Notes: a model not told the origin generated them from the letters alone. A DNA stretch of 64,000 nt from Vagococcus salmoninarum (GCF_003987495.1 NZ_NGJU01000002.1:1-64000); one strand, 5' to 3'; counted from the stretch's first letter, positions 8,585 to 17,120 are shown. Numbers and translations are program-made.

Positions 8585-8938
8585 TTAAAAGCCGCGGTCA
8601 AAACTTAAAAAGCGCGTCCCTTGATACGTTAACGTTCCTAAATCTTGTTCAGCTAACAAGGCATAATCTTTAGTTTTTATTTGAAATTCTTGACGGTGAC
8701 CAGACTGTAATTCAAAAGTAATGTAATAAGTCGTTGTAGAATGAGAACTATTAGTATTCATATCTGATGAATGGTCGACGTTTGTTCTTTTTGCAACAAT
8801 TCGCCCTGAAGTGGTGATTTTTTCTGAGTTGTTATTTGTGACCCAAGTTGAAATTCCACTAATAATTTTAAAGATAATTACACCGGCAATCAGTGTAAAG
8901 ATTACAATAGGAATCAGATAAAAAATATCAAAAAACAT
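8585..8938 (-). CDS. DUF2500 family membrane-anchored protein
   Basis: A 117-residue protein with an N-terminal membrane helix and a C-terminal beta domain. The segment TYYITFELQSGHRQEF, the KDYALLAEQDLGTL stretch and the ending YQGTRFLSFDR are characteristic of DUF2500. The function of the family is not established. The chosen ATG at 8938 is spaced correctly from AAGGAG; a GTG three codons upstream overlaps that site. A His/Ser-rich insert lies between membrane segment and core. Confidence 0.75.
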   Translation of the reverse strand: MFFDIFYLIPIVIFTLIAGVIIFKIISGISTWVTNNNSEKITTSGRIVAKRTNVDHSSDMNTNSSHSTTTYYITFELQSGHRQEFQIKTKDYALLAEQDLGTLTYQGTRFLSFDRGF

Positions 8939-9002
8939 TGATTTCACTCCTTAGATTTAGATACTTAATTATACCAGAAAGTTATTAGAAAAGAAGATTA
9001 AC

Positions 9003-9036
9003 AAAAATGGTCATGACTCATGTCATAACCATTTTT
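9003..9036 (-). terminator. Terminator of the small secreted protein gene
   Basis: AAAATGGTYATGAC arms (one G-U pair) with a 4-base loop, followed by TTTTT on the minus strand. Confidence 0.75.
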
Positions 9037-9050
9037 GCTAAGGCTAATGT

Positions 9051-9287
9051 TTATTCAAAAACGTCTAAATCTTCGTTGTCACCAGCAGCACCATTAAACT
9101 GGTGACCAGAGGCATCTTCAATAATTAGCTCCTCTTCATTTGTTAAAGAGTCCTTATTGTTTGCTTTGGCTCCATTGCTAATTTGATTGTCTCTAGGAAC
9201 CTCAGATTTTCCAATGTTGCCTTTTAGTCCGATAATAGTAACTAAACTGACAACTACTAAACTTGCGTATATTATTTTTTTAAACAT
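9051..9287 (-). CDS. Small secreted acidic protein, 78 residues
   Basis: Not recognised. The N terminus MFKKIIYASLVVVSLVTI is a signal peptide or membrane anchor; the rest is hydrophilic, rich in Asn, Asp and Glu, with a strongly acidic end. The ATG at 9287 is preferred over a TTG at 9296, which directly abuts the AAAGG site. It belongs to a run of small exported proteins of unknown function. Confidence 0.55.
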   Translation of the reverse strand: MFKKIIYASLVVVSLVTIIGLKGNIGKSEVPRDNQISNGAKANNKDSLTNEEELIIEDASGHQFNGAAGDNEDLDVFE

Positions 9288-9381
9288 AGTAATCAACCTT
9301 TCCTTTTAAGATAGTTTGATTATAACGAAGCAAGATGTAGCCCAGATAAAGAGACTGTAAGTTTCCCCTAAAGATAAGTGA

Positions 9382-9831
9382 CTATAACTCAAATTGACAC
9401 TTTAAGTAAGTCGTATTTCCTTGCTCATCAATGAGATGAAGAGTCAGTCGAAGAGGACGCCTTTGGTACTGCTCTTCAGGGAGAGGTACACTAAATTCTG
9501 AAGAACTCTTCGCAGAAATAGGTGCGGCAATGTAGTTCGCAGTTTTACGCTTCGCTGTCTCTTGCCAAGCTTCGCCGATTAATACGTCAAGCTTCTGATC
9601 AGTCATGATATAGCTATAAGTGACAGTGGAGTCATTAATTAACAAAAAATGAATCCTTGTATCGTCTACCTCAGTTAATTCTAGTCGTAAAGAAGCAGCG
9701 TCTTCACTAGATTGAGCTGTTGACACTAATGGCAGAGACTTATTAGTCTTTGGCGGACTTAATAAGGTCAGTCCCCAAAGCGCTAAGGGGATCATTAAAA
9801 GACTCGTTAAAATTATCAGTTGTTTTTTCAT
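9382..9831 (-). CDS. Exported protein with an Ig-like beta domain (tentative)
   Basis: A 149-residue protein with N-terminal signal or anchor (MKKQLIILTSLLMIPLALWG), a short linker and a domain of about 100 residues with alternating strands, including LRLELTEVDDTRIHFLLIN. The layout (free-energy-like strand pairs, then a PLPEEQYQ...LRLTLHLID ending) resembles bacterial Ig-like domains found in Firmicute exported proteins, but this is a weak match by eye. The frame stays open for 39 codons upstream; the ATG at 9831 is the one with AAAGG nine bases before it. Confidence 0.5.
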   Translation of the reverse strand: MKKQLIILTSLLMIPLALWGLTLLSPPKTNKSLPLVSTAQSSEDAASLRLELTEVDDTRIHFLLINDSTVTYSYIMTDQKLDVLIGEAWQETAKRKTANYIAAPISAKSSSEFSVPLPEEQYQRRPLRLTLHLIDEQGNTTYLKCQFEL

Positions 9832-9967
9832 GGAAAGAAACCTTTCAATCAAATTATTTCTTAAACTTTTTAGGCAGGTTTTATGATAACATACATGCTT
9901 AAAATATAAAAGAAAGAATCTAAGTTTGGTAGGTACTAGCAAGTCCACTTATTCGTTAACATAAAAG

Positions 9968-10210
9968 TTATTTTGAAGGGTGCTTTCTAACAAGTAAGAT
10001 TCCCCAACTAGTCAGCCAATAAACAACTAAAAAGCTACTAAACATCAGCCAAGGCTGAGAAGACAAGGCAATTATTTTCCATAAAATAAATTCAAAGAGG
10101 GTAGTAGGGTAAAGGGCATAAAATAAAACACAACAACCAATTAAAACTAAAGAAATTACCAGGCTCAAAGGCAGAGCAAAAGCTAATGAGAAAGTCAGTT
10201 TATTTTTCAT
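9968..10210 (-). CDS. Small membrane protein with two helices, 80 residues
   Basis: Two long hydrophobic segments near residues 8-35 and 50-72, a positively charged start (MKNKL) and end (VRKHPSK), giving an inside-inside topology. AAGGAGTC precedes the ATG. Not assignable to a family. The exported Ig-like protein gene follows after about 136 bases. Confidence 0.55.
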   Translation of the reverse strand: MKNKLTFSLAFALPLSLVISLVLIGCCVLFYALYPTTLFEFILWKIIALSSQPWLMFSSFLVVYWLTSWGILLVRKHPSK

Positions 10211-10350
10211 CGAAAGACTCCTTTGTCATTTCTTTTCATTATACCTCGATATCATCCTTTTTAAGTGACAATATTGACAGAATGTCTAATAAACTAGTTT
10301 GAATTATTCAAGGAGAAACATTCTCTGAAAGATGTCTGAAACTCAACCAA

Positions 10351-11262
10351 TTAATCATTAGCCAGAACTTTTTGTAAACTTTCTTGAATCAAGTCAATGT
10401 CTTCGGGATAAGTCAGTTCTAAACGAGTAGCTTCCATAATCGCCGCAGAATGGGCAGTTTGCAAAGATTGTTTGATCTCAGGGTCTTCAATTGAATCACG
10501 ATAATCTTTTTGCTGACGCCATGCTGTATAAATGACATCAAAATAGCTCTTTTTACTTTCAGAACTATTGTTACTCTGGATGTCATCATTTGATTGGAGA
10601 TGATTAGCCGGCTGCTCATAATTACTTTCACTAGAATTAGTTAAGCTTGCTTGAAGGTACTCAACCATCTTAACGTCATCGTTGTTTAAGCTTTGAGATC
10701 TATTAGTGAAGTCCCGGGTGGCTAAAGAAATCTTATTTAAATCATTGTAAAATAAATAGTAGGTATCTCCAATGAATTCTGATGAATCGCTCTCATCAGT
10801 AGCCATAACTGTTACAGCGGTATTAACGTTAACTTGTCGTAATTGTCCATTATCGCTAATCAAATTAAGTTTTTTAGTTGGAATAGTTGTTATGCGAATT
10901 GGGTGAAAGAGTTGGTCATCATTTGAGTACAGATAAATCCCATGGCCTTCGTCATTTAAATCTTTTGTATTTATGACGATTTGATGATGTTCATTTTTTT
11001 GTGATGTGGTGAAAGTTAAGTAGTAAGTAGTTTGTTTAGTGCCATTATCTAGTGTGATATCCTGTGCGAAATCCTCAAGGTTGACTTGGTAGGGGAAACT
11101 TTCGTCAAGAGACTCAGTTAGTGTTTCAGAAGTGAGGGTAGTAGCCGATTGAGAGGTAGCGGTACTGGTTTTTAAGGGGGCTGTGGTGACTTGGCTGCCT
11201 GTAGTTCTTGTACAAGCACTTGTAGCGATTAAACTAATTAATATCAGATATTTCTTTTTCAT
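10351..11262 (-). CDS. Putative lipoprotein, 303 residues
   Basis: Signal peptide MKKKYLILISLIATSAC with a lipobox-like TSAC, so Cys17 is the probable lipid-modified residue. It is followed by a Thr/Ser-rich linker to about residue 55, a middle beta-rich region (DITLDNG...YYLTFTTSQKN) and a C-terminal third rich in Asn and Ser with helices. No enzymatic motif is visible. AGGAGAG precedes the ATG. The Thr-rich stalk and helical tail suggest a surface-exposed protein. It is one of three lipoproteins in this accessory block. Confidence 0.6.
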   Translation of the reverse strand: MKKKYLILISLIATSACTRTTGSQVTTAPLKTSTATSQSATTLTSETLTESLDESFPYQVNLEDFAQDITLDNGTKQTTYYLTFTTSQKNEHHQIVINTKDLNDEGHGIYLYSNDDQLFHPIRITTIPTKKLNLISDNGQLRQVNVNTAVTVMATDESDSSEFIGDTYYLFYNDLNKISLATRDFTNRSQSLNNDDVKMVEYLQASLTNSSESNYEQPANHLQSNDDIQSNNSSESKKSYFDVIYTAWRQQKDYRDSIEDPEIKQSLQTAHSAAIMEATRLELTYPEDIDLIQESLQKVLAND

Positions 11263-11398
11263 GTATTCACTCTCCTATAGTAGGACCCGATGACGACTAA
11301 GTGGTTGAGGGGAGGGGGAGTTTATAGAGGTGACAACAATAGTTTATTAATAAAGTTAGTGTAACATATTCTATATTTTTTTGGAAAGCGTTTTTATC

Positions 11399-11449
11399 AA
11401 AAGAAACAGCCTTCAAAATTAACTTTCCATTTTGAAGACAGGTTCTTTT
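11399..11449 (-). terminator. Terminator of the TM2 protein gene
   Basis: A long imperfect hairpin: 21-base arms with three mismatches, core CTTCAAAAT/ATTTTGAAG, ending in TTTCTTTT on the minus strand. Confidence 0.65.
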
Positions 11450-11469
11450 GTAACACTGTCAATTATTTT

Positions 11470-11925
11470 TTAAATGATTATATTGCCGTTGATGTCCGCT
11501 GCTTTAAAGATTGCGCCAATAGCTGAAAAAAAGGCAATTAAAGCTGGGATTCCGGTCCAACAAAACAATAAATACATCACGCCAGCCCCAGTTTGACCAA
11601 CCATAAATTTGTGGATTCCAAAACCTCCTAGAAACAACGCAACTAGAATGTATAGCCATTTGTTAATGAATTTCCCTGTTTGAGTGTAAGCGTAGTTAGC
11701 TTGGTGTTGGGTGTTTTCATTTACAATATTAATATTTATTTGATCTTCTCTTGTGGAAGAGTCCGTGGATTGATAGACAATAAGTTCGTCACCGTCTTCA
11801 AAGACTTCAACTTGATCGCCAACTTTTGGTCTAAAGTTTAACCATTCGTATCTGGCTCTAACAATACTTTCATTTTGAGTGGCGATAACTACGTACTCTT
11901 CTTCTAATTTGATGATTTTTGACAT
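11470..11925 (-). CDS. TM2 domain-containing membrane protein
   Basis: A 151-residue protein. The first 80 residues form a small beta-rich domain (FRPKVGDQVEVFEDGDELIVY), and the C terminus is a TM2 domain: two helices joined by a short turn with the hallmark LGGFGIHKFMVGQTGAG, followed by LLFCWTGIPALIAFF. TM2 proteins are widespread and of unknown function in bacteria. GGAGG precedes the ATG. A terminator follows, so this is a one-gene unit. Confidence 0.8.
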   Translation of the reverse strand: MSKIIKLEEEYVVIATQNESIVRARYEWLNFRPKVGDQVEVFEDGDELIVYQSTDSSTREDQININIVNENTQHQANYAYTQTGKFINKWLYILVALFLGGFGIHKFMVGQTGAGVMYLLFCWTGIPALIAFFSAIGAIFKAADINGNIII

Positions 11926-12074
11926 TAGTTAATTCCTCCGATTGAGATTAAATTTATTTTATGGTTATTTTTGCTAAAGACTTGGTAACTAATGCAATAA
12001 GCTTAATAGAATTTACTATGGTGATTATACACTTAAAACTCAGCCGTATTATTATGAAGAGAATTAGCTAAGCT

Positions 12075-13394
12075 TCAGACATCTATTTTCTTAGTTTCTC
12101 GATACTCACTAGCTTTAGGTACTTTATCAAAAGTAATCGTTAAGTCTTTGTATTCTAATAACTCACGTTCAAGTTCTTCAACAGATATTTTAAAAAATTC
12201 TTTACGTGAATTAATTTTATTAATTCGTTGTTTTTCAAATTTTTGATGTAACTGACGTTCCAAATCATAAGCTTCATAACTGAAAATCAGGGCATGAACA
12301 TCAAATTTAAAAGGGACGGAAGCACTGCTCAATTCAGCAATGCGGTCTAGGGGATCAATACGTCTTGTAACCCCAATTTTGATAACATTCTGACCAAAAG
12401 ATCCAATATTTGAAATAATATACACATAACCAGCACTAGCATGAGCAGCGCGATAATCTAAATCCTCAATTGAGTTTTGATGGTCATTTCGTTTACTTTT
12501 TAGTTCAGAAATTTGCGATAGAATAGCTTCCTTATCACCTTCATCCGTTAAACTTACTTTAATTGTTAGCTCAGCAATCATATTATCTAGGTGAGTAATT
12601 TCTTTATCAAGGACTTTTTTCTTAGCGAAAACTTCTTTAAGTAGCGCTTTCTCTTCCCGTTCACGTTCTCTTTGCTCTCTTAATATTTCTTTTTCCTCTT
12701 GTTTTTTATTTTCAAATTCAAAGGCAAGGTGCAATTAATCATACTTAAGTTCTAAGTAATGATTAGTAATTTCGATTTTATTTGTAGCATTTAGATTGTT
12801 TATTTGTGTGAAAGATTTCTCAATTCGTTTATAAATAACTTCCAAGTTACTATATTTAACTTTATTAATAGCAGCTTCACATTCGTTGTTAAATGCTCGT
12901 AAAACCATCTTCATATTATCATTATTCATTTTACGACCTTTAGATTTGGTACCATCAACAGTCCAATTAGCATTAAATAGAAGAGCAGTTTTATCTTTAA
13001 TAAGCTTCTTTTGATTCTTTCTCACTTCAACTAAACGTTCTTTATAACCAGTCGATGTAGCGAAATCATACCGCGGACGATAGAGTCCATAACTTTCCAT
13101 ATCTATTTCATCATCTAGGGTAGTAATTTCGTTTCTAAGTTTACTAATTTTACTATTTAATTCATTGATTTTGTCAGTAGAGAGGACCTCTAAGGCAATC
13201 AAATCATTCATTTTCTGGGTTTGCTTGGCGATTTCTGTTTCCTTATTATTACTTTCATTAACTAGTTCAATAATGCTCATTTGCTCAATCGATAACACTT
13301 TTTTATTCTCTTTTTTTAAGTAACTATTTTCTTTTGAAAGATTCTCGATTTCTTTTTTTAAGTTTTTAATCTTAAATATATCTAGTATAGCCAT
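12075..13394 (-). pseudogene. DUF4041/GIY-YIG (T5orf172) protein interrupted by an in-frame stop
   Basis: Two adjoining open frames of 219 residues each lie in the same reading frame, separated only by a TAA at 12735-12737. The upstream half (12738-13394) carries an N-terminal coiled coil and the DUF4041 core (EIDMESYGLYRPRYDFATSTGY and NANWTVDGTKSKGRKM). The downstream half (12075-12734) continues with the coiled coil and ends in a GIY-YIG-like T5orf172 domain (AGYVYIISNIGSFG ... KIGVTRRIDPLDRI). Intact members of the family run through this junction as one protein of about 440-500 residues, and the local residues (LKYD-stop-LHLAFEFE) read on without loss. One base change, probably GAA or CAA to TAA, explains it. 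No ribosome site precedes the second half. The family occurs in Firmicute chromosomes and prophages; its role is unproven. Confidence 0.8.
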
Positions 13395-13543
13395 AAAACT
13401 GATACCTCCAATTTTCTTTTTTAGTATTAAGTACTTTTGGGCTATTATATCACTTCATAGTCCAACCTCCAAAACCGGGAAATCTAGGTACGAGATATCT
13501 ATTGTCACTCTTGTATTAATTAAAATAGTTGGCTCGCCGTTTT

Positions 13544-14179
13544 TTAAATCCTGATTTCAATAGCTACCGGCTCAACTTTTAGATCAATTTCACTATAGCC
13601 ATTATAAGGAGTCCAAAAGATAAATTTTGTCAATTCTTCCAAGTTGTTTGGCAAAAGTCTTAGATGATACTCGTTGATCGTAGTCGAAGTTCCTGGTTGA
13701 AATGTGCTTGGCCATTTGACTTGACCAGCTTCATGAAAAATTGGGATCTGTTGCCGTTGGTCTGTGACAACGTACTCAAAACCTGGATGAAAGATACTTT
13801 CTTCCCGATTGTTAACAACAATTACAGTTAGTTCCAAATAATAAAAATGGTGATCCTTAAAGAAGGGTACAAGGTAGGGGGCGGTTTCTATATAGCTGGC
13901 AGGCATTTCTTCTTCGATAATTTTGATTTGGTTAATTGTTAAAGAAAAGTCTTCGTAAATTTCGACAGTTTGATTTGGTGAGCTTTGTTTGATCACTCTT
14001 TTTGAAAGTGGTTCCGGTGTTGGTAAGAAATCAGGAAACGGCTCAGTTGTGCTTACTTGAATTTGATTTTGAGGAAGGCTAGGTAAAGCTTGTTGGTGAT
14101 TTTCAGTCGTCTTTATTTTACAGGCTGTAAGGCCAATGATTATTACTGTTAATATGATGATACTCTTGTATTTTTTCAT
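13544..14179 (-). CDS. Lipoprotein with DUF4352-like C-terminal domain
   Basis: A 211-residue protein with signal peptide and lipobox IIGLTAC (Cys20), a Pro/Thr-rich linker to about residue 65 and a C-terminal beta sandwich-like domain in which a long strand YYLELTVIVVNNREES is followed by FEYVVTDQRQQ, the arrangement of DUF4352/telomeric-repeat-like Ig domains in Firmicute lipoproteins. It is a probable paralogue of the next gene upstream, 16 bases away, with which it forms an operon. AGAGGT precedes the ATG. Function unknown. Confidence 0.6.
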   Translation of the reverse strand: MKKYKSIIILTVIIIGLTACKIKTTENHQQALPSLPQNQIQVSTTEPFPDFLPTPEPLSKRVIKQSSPNQTVEIYEDFSLTINQIKIIEEEMPASYIETAPYLVPFFKDHHFYYLELTVIVVNNREESIFHPGFEYVVTDQRQQIPIFHEAGQVKWPSTFQPGTSTTINEYHLRLLPNNLEELTKFIFWTPYNGYSEIDLKVEPVAIEIRI

Positions 14180-14195
14180 GAGAACCTCTTTCCAT

Positions 14196-14879
14196 TTAAG
14201 GCAAGTTCACTAATTGCAAAACGAAAGTTATCTCAGGGCTAATTTTTTCTTCTGTCTTGGTTTCTAGTGGGAAAGTAGTCACGGTTAATACTTCCAATAT
14301 TTCGGGAGTTTTTGGGTCTAAGTGGGTTTCAAAAAAAGTTAGTGGTATCGTCGTTTGTGGTAAGCTTAACTGATTATGGGGAAGGGTTAAAGGCGATATT
14401 GTTGGGAGTGGTTGATTATTTTGGCTAAGTATCATCTCTTGAAAACCTTTAAAATAAAAGGTGTATTTTGAACTATTGACGATATTAGTAGTGAAAACTA
14501 ATGCTCGATAGCTGTCATTATGAATAAAGGGCTTGAGCTCTTCATTACCATCTAACAAAGCAGGTTTGAGATTTGAAGTCGTAATAACGTTCACTGAATC
14601 AATCTCTAGGGCAACATCTGGCATTAGTTCAAAACTTTGATTAAGATCATAATGGAGCGCTAGAGTATCAATTGATTCGTCATAGCGGTTACGTTGCGAG
14701 TCACCAGGACGACTTAATATAACTGGTTCCAGTAAGGATGTGACAGTACTCTGTTCAGTTGTTTCAAGAGCAGGCAGTGGATCACTTGAACGTGGAGCAT
14801 GAGTATTTGAATTAGCTGTACAGCCCGTCAATAAAATAATGAGACTGGCTAGCCTTAACTGGTAGATCCGTTGTATCAT
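14196..14879 (-). CDS. Lipoprotein, paralogue of the adjacent DUF4352-like protein
   Basis: A 227-residue protein with signal peptide and lipobox LLTGC (Cys20), a linker rich in Ser, Thr and Pro, and a C-terminal domain with the same order of strands as its neighbour (VALEIDSVNVI, then YRALVFTTNIVNSSKYTF). GGAGGTT precedes the ATG. Tandem duplication followed by divergence is the simplest origin. Role unknown; a surface-anchored protein is likely. Confidence 0.6.
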   Translation of the reverse strand: MIQRIYQLRLASLIILLTGCTANSNTHAPRSSDPLPALETTEQSTVTSLLEPVILSRPGDSQRNRYDESIDTLALHYDLNQSFELMPDVALEIDSVNVITTSNLKPALLDGNEELKPFIHNDSYRALVFTTNIVNSSKYTFYFKGFQEMILSQNNQPLPTISPLTLPHNQLSLPQTTIPLTFFETHLDPKTPEILEVLTVTTFPLETKTEEKISPEITFVLQLVNLP

Positions 14880-15121
14880 TGAAGTTAACCTCCAATCTTG
14901 CCAAGGACGAACTAAAAATTTGAAGTAGTATCGTTAAGGACAAGATCAATCTTGAAAGCTTTGAACGCATCTTAATTATTATAGCAAAAAATAAATAGAT
15001 GGATATGTGATAGTATCCTTGCTAAATTTAAAGAACTAGTAATTTTTAACAATCCCCTTGGTTTAAAGTTGCTGAGTCTCATTTTTAACTAAGGTACCAT
15101 AAACTAAAAGGAGTGAAGAAA

Positions 15122-15358
15122 ATGATTCCACTAGGGGAACGTCTCTTAAAAGTAGTGATTGCTGAAAATGTCGAAAGGTACCGCTTAGAGATAGCTTTAT
15201 CGAAACGAGAACTAGCTGATCAAGATGATTATTTTTTGTTGTTTCGCGTCGTTATCAGCATCACTAATGTAGCAAAAGCTATTATTAGTGATATGGCTTC
15301 AAATACGGTCACGCTTACTCCTTTTGTAAAAAGTCTATCCGTTATTCTAGCATTTTAA
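15122..15358 (+). CDS. Small protein with weak HTH (XRE-like) resemblance, possibly decayed
   Basis: A 78-residue frame with a good AAAAGGAG eight bases before its ATG. The start GERLLKVVIAENVERYRLEIALSKRELAD resembles the first helices of XRE-type DNA-binding domains, and the end (SITNVAKAI ... NTVTLTPFVKSLSV) resembles the last helices, but the middle (DDYFLLFRVV) does not fit. It could be a diverged or damaged repressor left from a mobile element; the flanking remnants support that. A functional role is doubtful. Confidence 0.35.
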   Translation: MIPLGERLLKVVIAENVERYRLEIALSKRELADQDDYFLLFRVVISITNVAKAIISDMASNTVTLTPFVKSLSVILAF

Positions 15359-15530
15359 TGCGTAGAGATAAGGGACAACCAAGCCGTAAGTCGTAGTGCC
15401 ATCATCTTTTACCTAATTACACACAACTATTTTAGCATAGGTTTTTGTTCACTATTAGTAAGTTGATTTTAAAAAATAACTACCTTAAGGGAAATTTGAG
15501 GGATTTTTAAGGGGAATAGTACGGATATCG

Positions 15531-15612
15531 TGATATACTATTAGTGTGTAGAAGTGTGGAACAGCTACAACTCCTTTCAATAAGACTGGTCGCAAAAGCA
15601 GGTGGTCTTTTT
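15531..15612 (+). ncRNA. Candidate small RNA of about 67 nt upstream of relBE
   Basis: An extended -10 element (TG at 15531, TATACT at 15534-15539) is followed about 45 bases later by a terminator hairpin at 15582-15609 (AAGACTG...TGGTCTT, inner GC pairs, AAAA loop) and a T run. No open frame of note lies between. The transcript would contain CUCCUUU, complementary to the ribosome site AAAGGAG, including that of relB. Size and layout recall antisense RNAs of type I toxin loci, but no toxin peptide was found on the opposite strand. Confidence 0.35.
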
Positions 15613-15614
15613 AT

Positions 15615-15642
15615 TTGATATTGTACACAATTGTGTTACAAT
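15615..15642 (+). promoter_or_regulatory. relBE promoter with palindromic operator
   Basis: TTGATA, a 16-base spacer and TACAAT. The spacer and -10 are covered by an imperfect palindrome at 15621-15641 centred on ACAATTGT with outer arms TTGTA and TTACAA, well placed for autorepression by the RelB-RelE complex. Confidence 0.6.
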
Positions 15643-15662
15643 AAAAAAAAGGAGTGAGTTCT

Positions 15663-15884
15663 ATGAGTACAGTGACGTTTAGAGTATCAGAAGAAGAAAA
15701 ACAATTTATGCAGAGTATGGCTGAATTACATGGTTTATCTTTATCTGAATTAGCTCGTAAGAATATCTTGGAAAACCTTGAAAATCAAGTGGACTTAGCA
15801 ACGTATCGTAGGTTAATGACGGAACATCAAGTAAAAGATACAAGTATCTCACATGCTGAAATGTTAAAGGAACTTGATCTATGA
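15663..15884 (+). CDS. relB: RelB/DinJ-type antitoxin
   Basis: A 73-residue protein with the ribbon-helix-helix N terminus STVTFRVSEEEKQFMQSMAELHGLSLSELAR typical of DUF6290/RelB antitoxins, which bind DNA as dimers, and a C-terminal tail that would wrap the toxin. The ATG at 15663 follows AAGGAG by eight bases. Its 3' end overlaps the toxin gene by four bases (ATGA), so translation is coupled. The promoter carries a palindromic operator. The pair sits among element remnants, as such modules often do. Confidence 0.82.
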   Translation: MSTVTFRVSEEEKQFMQSMAELHGLSLSELARKNILENLENQVDLATYRRLMTEHQVKDTSISHAEMLKELDL

Positions 15885-16165
15885 GTTCTCAAAATTATCG
15901 AGTCAGATACGAACGGGTAGCTCAAAAACAGTTAAAAAAAATGGATCGTTTTCAAGCCCGATTATTAGTTTCTTGGATTGGCAAACATTTAGAAGGTTCA
16001 GATGATCCTCGAGCAATCGGCAAAGGGTTGGTGGGTAACCGCAGCGGTGAATGGCGTTATCGCGTGGGAGACTACCGTATTATTGCTAATATTGATGATC
16101 AATTAATCACCATTTTAATTTTAACAATCGGCCATCGCAAAGATGTTTATGAAGGTAAAGACTAG
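15881..16165 (+). CDS. relE: RelE/ParE-superfamily toxin
   Basis: A 94-residue basic protein with the RelE fold: YRVRYERVAQKQLKKMDR at the start, the central strand GEWRYRVGDYRIIANID with the conserved arginines, and the end ILTIGHRKDVYE, where His, Arg and Tyr occupy the positions used by YoeB/RelE-type mRNA interferases. It most probably cleaves mRNA on the ribosome when the antitoxin is degraded. ATGA overlap with relB. Stop at 16165, after which an amidase fragment begins almost at once. Confidence 0.82.
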   Translation: MSSQNYRVRYERVAQKQLKKMDRFQARLLVSWIGKHLEGSDDPRAIGKGLVGNRSGEWRYRVGDYRIIANIDDQLITILILTIGHRKDVYEGKD

Positions 16166-16200
16166 TCGCAAGTACTAATGGTTTTTCTTACCGTAACAAT

Positions 16201-16809
16201 TTGTATAACTTAAATACTGCAGCCAATCGAGGAATTTCTTATCGTTTGCTTGAATTAGGCTTTATAACTAATAGTGGTGATCGACAAAAAACAATTGGTA
16301 ATATGGATAGTTTGGCCCGAAAATTAGCCGAAGCCATCATTAATCGAAAGCTTAGTGCAGCACCTGCTCAAGCAGTTCCAACGCCTAGTGGGTCCAGTAG
16401 TTCCGCAACCTTTCATACAGTTGTTAGAGGCGATACTTTATATAGCTTATCCCGTCGTTATGGTTCAACGGTTAATCAGATTAAAACTTGGAATAACTTG
16501 ACTTCTGACACGATTGTTATTGGTCAACGCTTGCGAGTCACTAGCGGTAGCTCCAGTCAATCACCCCAAGCCAATTTAAGCCAAAATTATTACACAACTA
16601 ATCCTCAACGGGTTCGTTTATTAGTAAGGGCAGGCCTCTATGGAATCAATGATGTTGGGTTTACTGGTGGACATGTTGGTGGAACTTACAATGCGGGAAC
16701 AATTTTTGTGATCCGTGGCATCAAACACTCTGCTAGTGGCATTCCTCGTTTAATTACTCAAAGCAACTTTCTATTAACTGCTAACCGCCAATACGTCGTC
16801 AAACATTAA
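16201..16809 (+). pseudogene. Headless N-acetylmuramoyl-L-alanine amidase: amidase tail, LysM and DUF5776-like domains
   Basis: The frame opens only at 16159, just past relE, without a ribosome site. Its first residues (FSYRNNLYNLNTAANRGISYRLLELGFITNS) correspond to the end of a phage-type Amidase_3 domain; the zinc-binding part is missing. A Ser/Pro linker is followed by a LysM domain (FHTVVRGDTLYSLSRRYG ... IVIGQRLRV) and a C-terminal DUF5776-like domain (YYTTNPQRVRLLVRAGLYG ... LTANRQYVVKH) found in lactobacillar wall hydrolases. It is a 5'-truncated lysin or autolysin gene, most likely from a prophage, and should be inactive as a hydrolase. Confidence 0.7.
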
Positions 16810-16814
16810 CTAAA

Positions 16815-16863
16815 TAACCGCTCCTTTCAATCTAAGTTAAGAGGGGCGGTTATTTTAGTTTTT
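16815..16863 (+). terminator. Terminator after the amidase fragment
   Basis: AACCGCTCCT pairs with AGGGGCGGTT (one G-U), followed by TATTTTAGTTTTTTT. Confidence 0.75.
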
Positions 16864-16950
16864 TTGTTTGGAAGTGACTAAATTACCATTGGGTTTTTGA
16901 CTAAGCTTTTGACTAAGTTTAAGGTAAAACATAACCGCAAATTTAGTCTA

Positions 16951-16990
16951 ACAAAAAAGTAGAAAACCTATAAAATCAAGGTTTTCTACT
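16951..16990 (-). terminator. Terminator of tRNA-Ala
   Basis: A perfect 11-bp stem (AGTAGAAAACC with GGTTTTCTACT) with six T following on the minus strand, 28 bases beyond the tRNA. Confidence 0.8.
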
Positions 16991-17017
16991 AATTTCTTGT
17001 GTTATGTTTGGTGATTA

Positions 17018-17090
<73 letters not shown>

Positions 17091-17120
17091 GCAACTAGAA
17101 TCGTCAGACTCTCAACAACT

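Noticed and set aside
15359-15530. Possible Fst-like or holin-like type I toxin opposite the candidate small RNA
   Set aside because: The only minus-strand frame with an ATG in the right place codes 16 residues (MMALRLTAWLSLISTH) without the membrane-spanning character or known pattern of these toxins.
16890-16922. Tandem near-repeat TTTTGACTAAG between the amidase fragment and tRNA-Ala
   Set aside because: Only two copies, too short to support an attachment site or repeat family.
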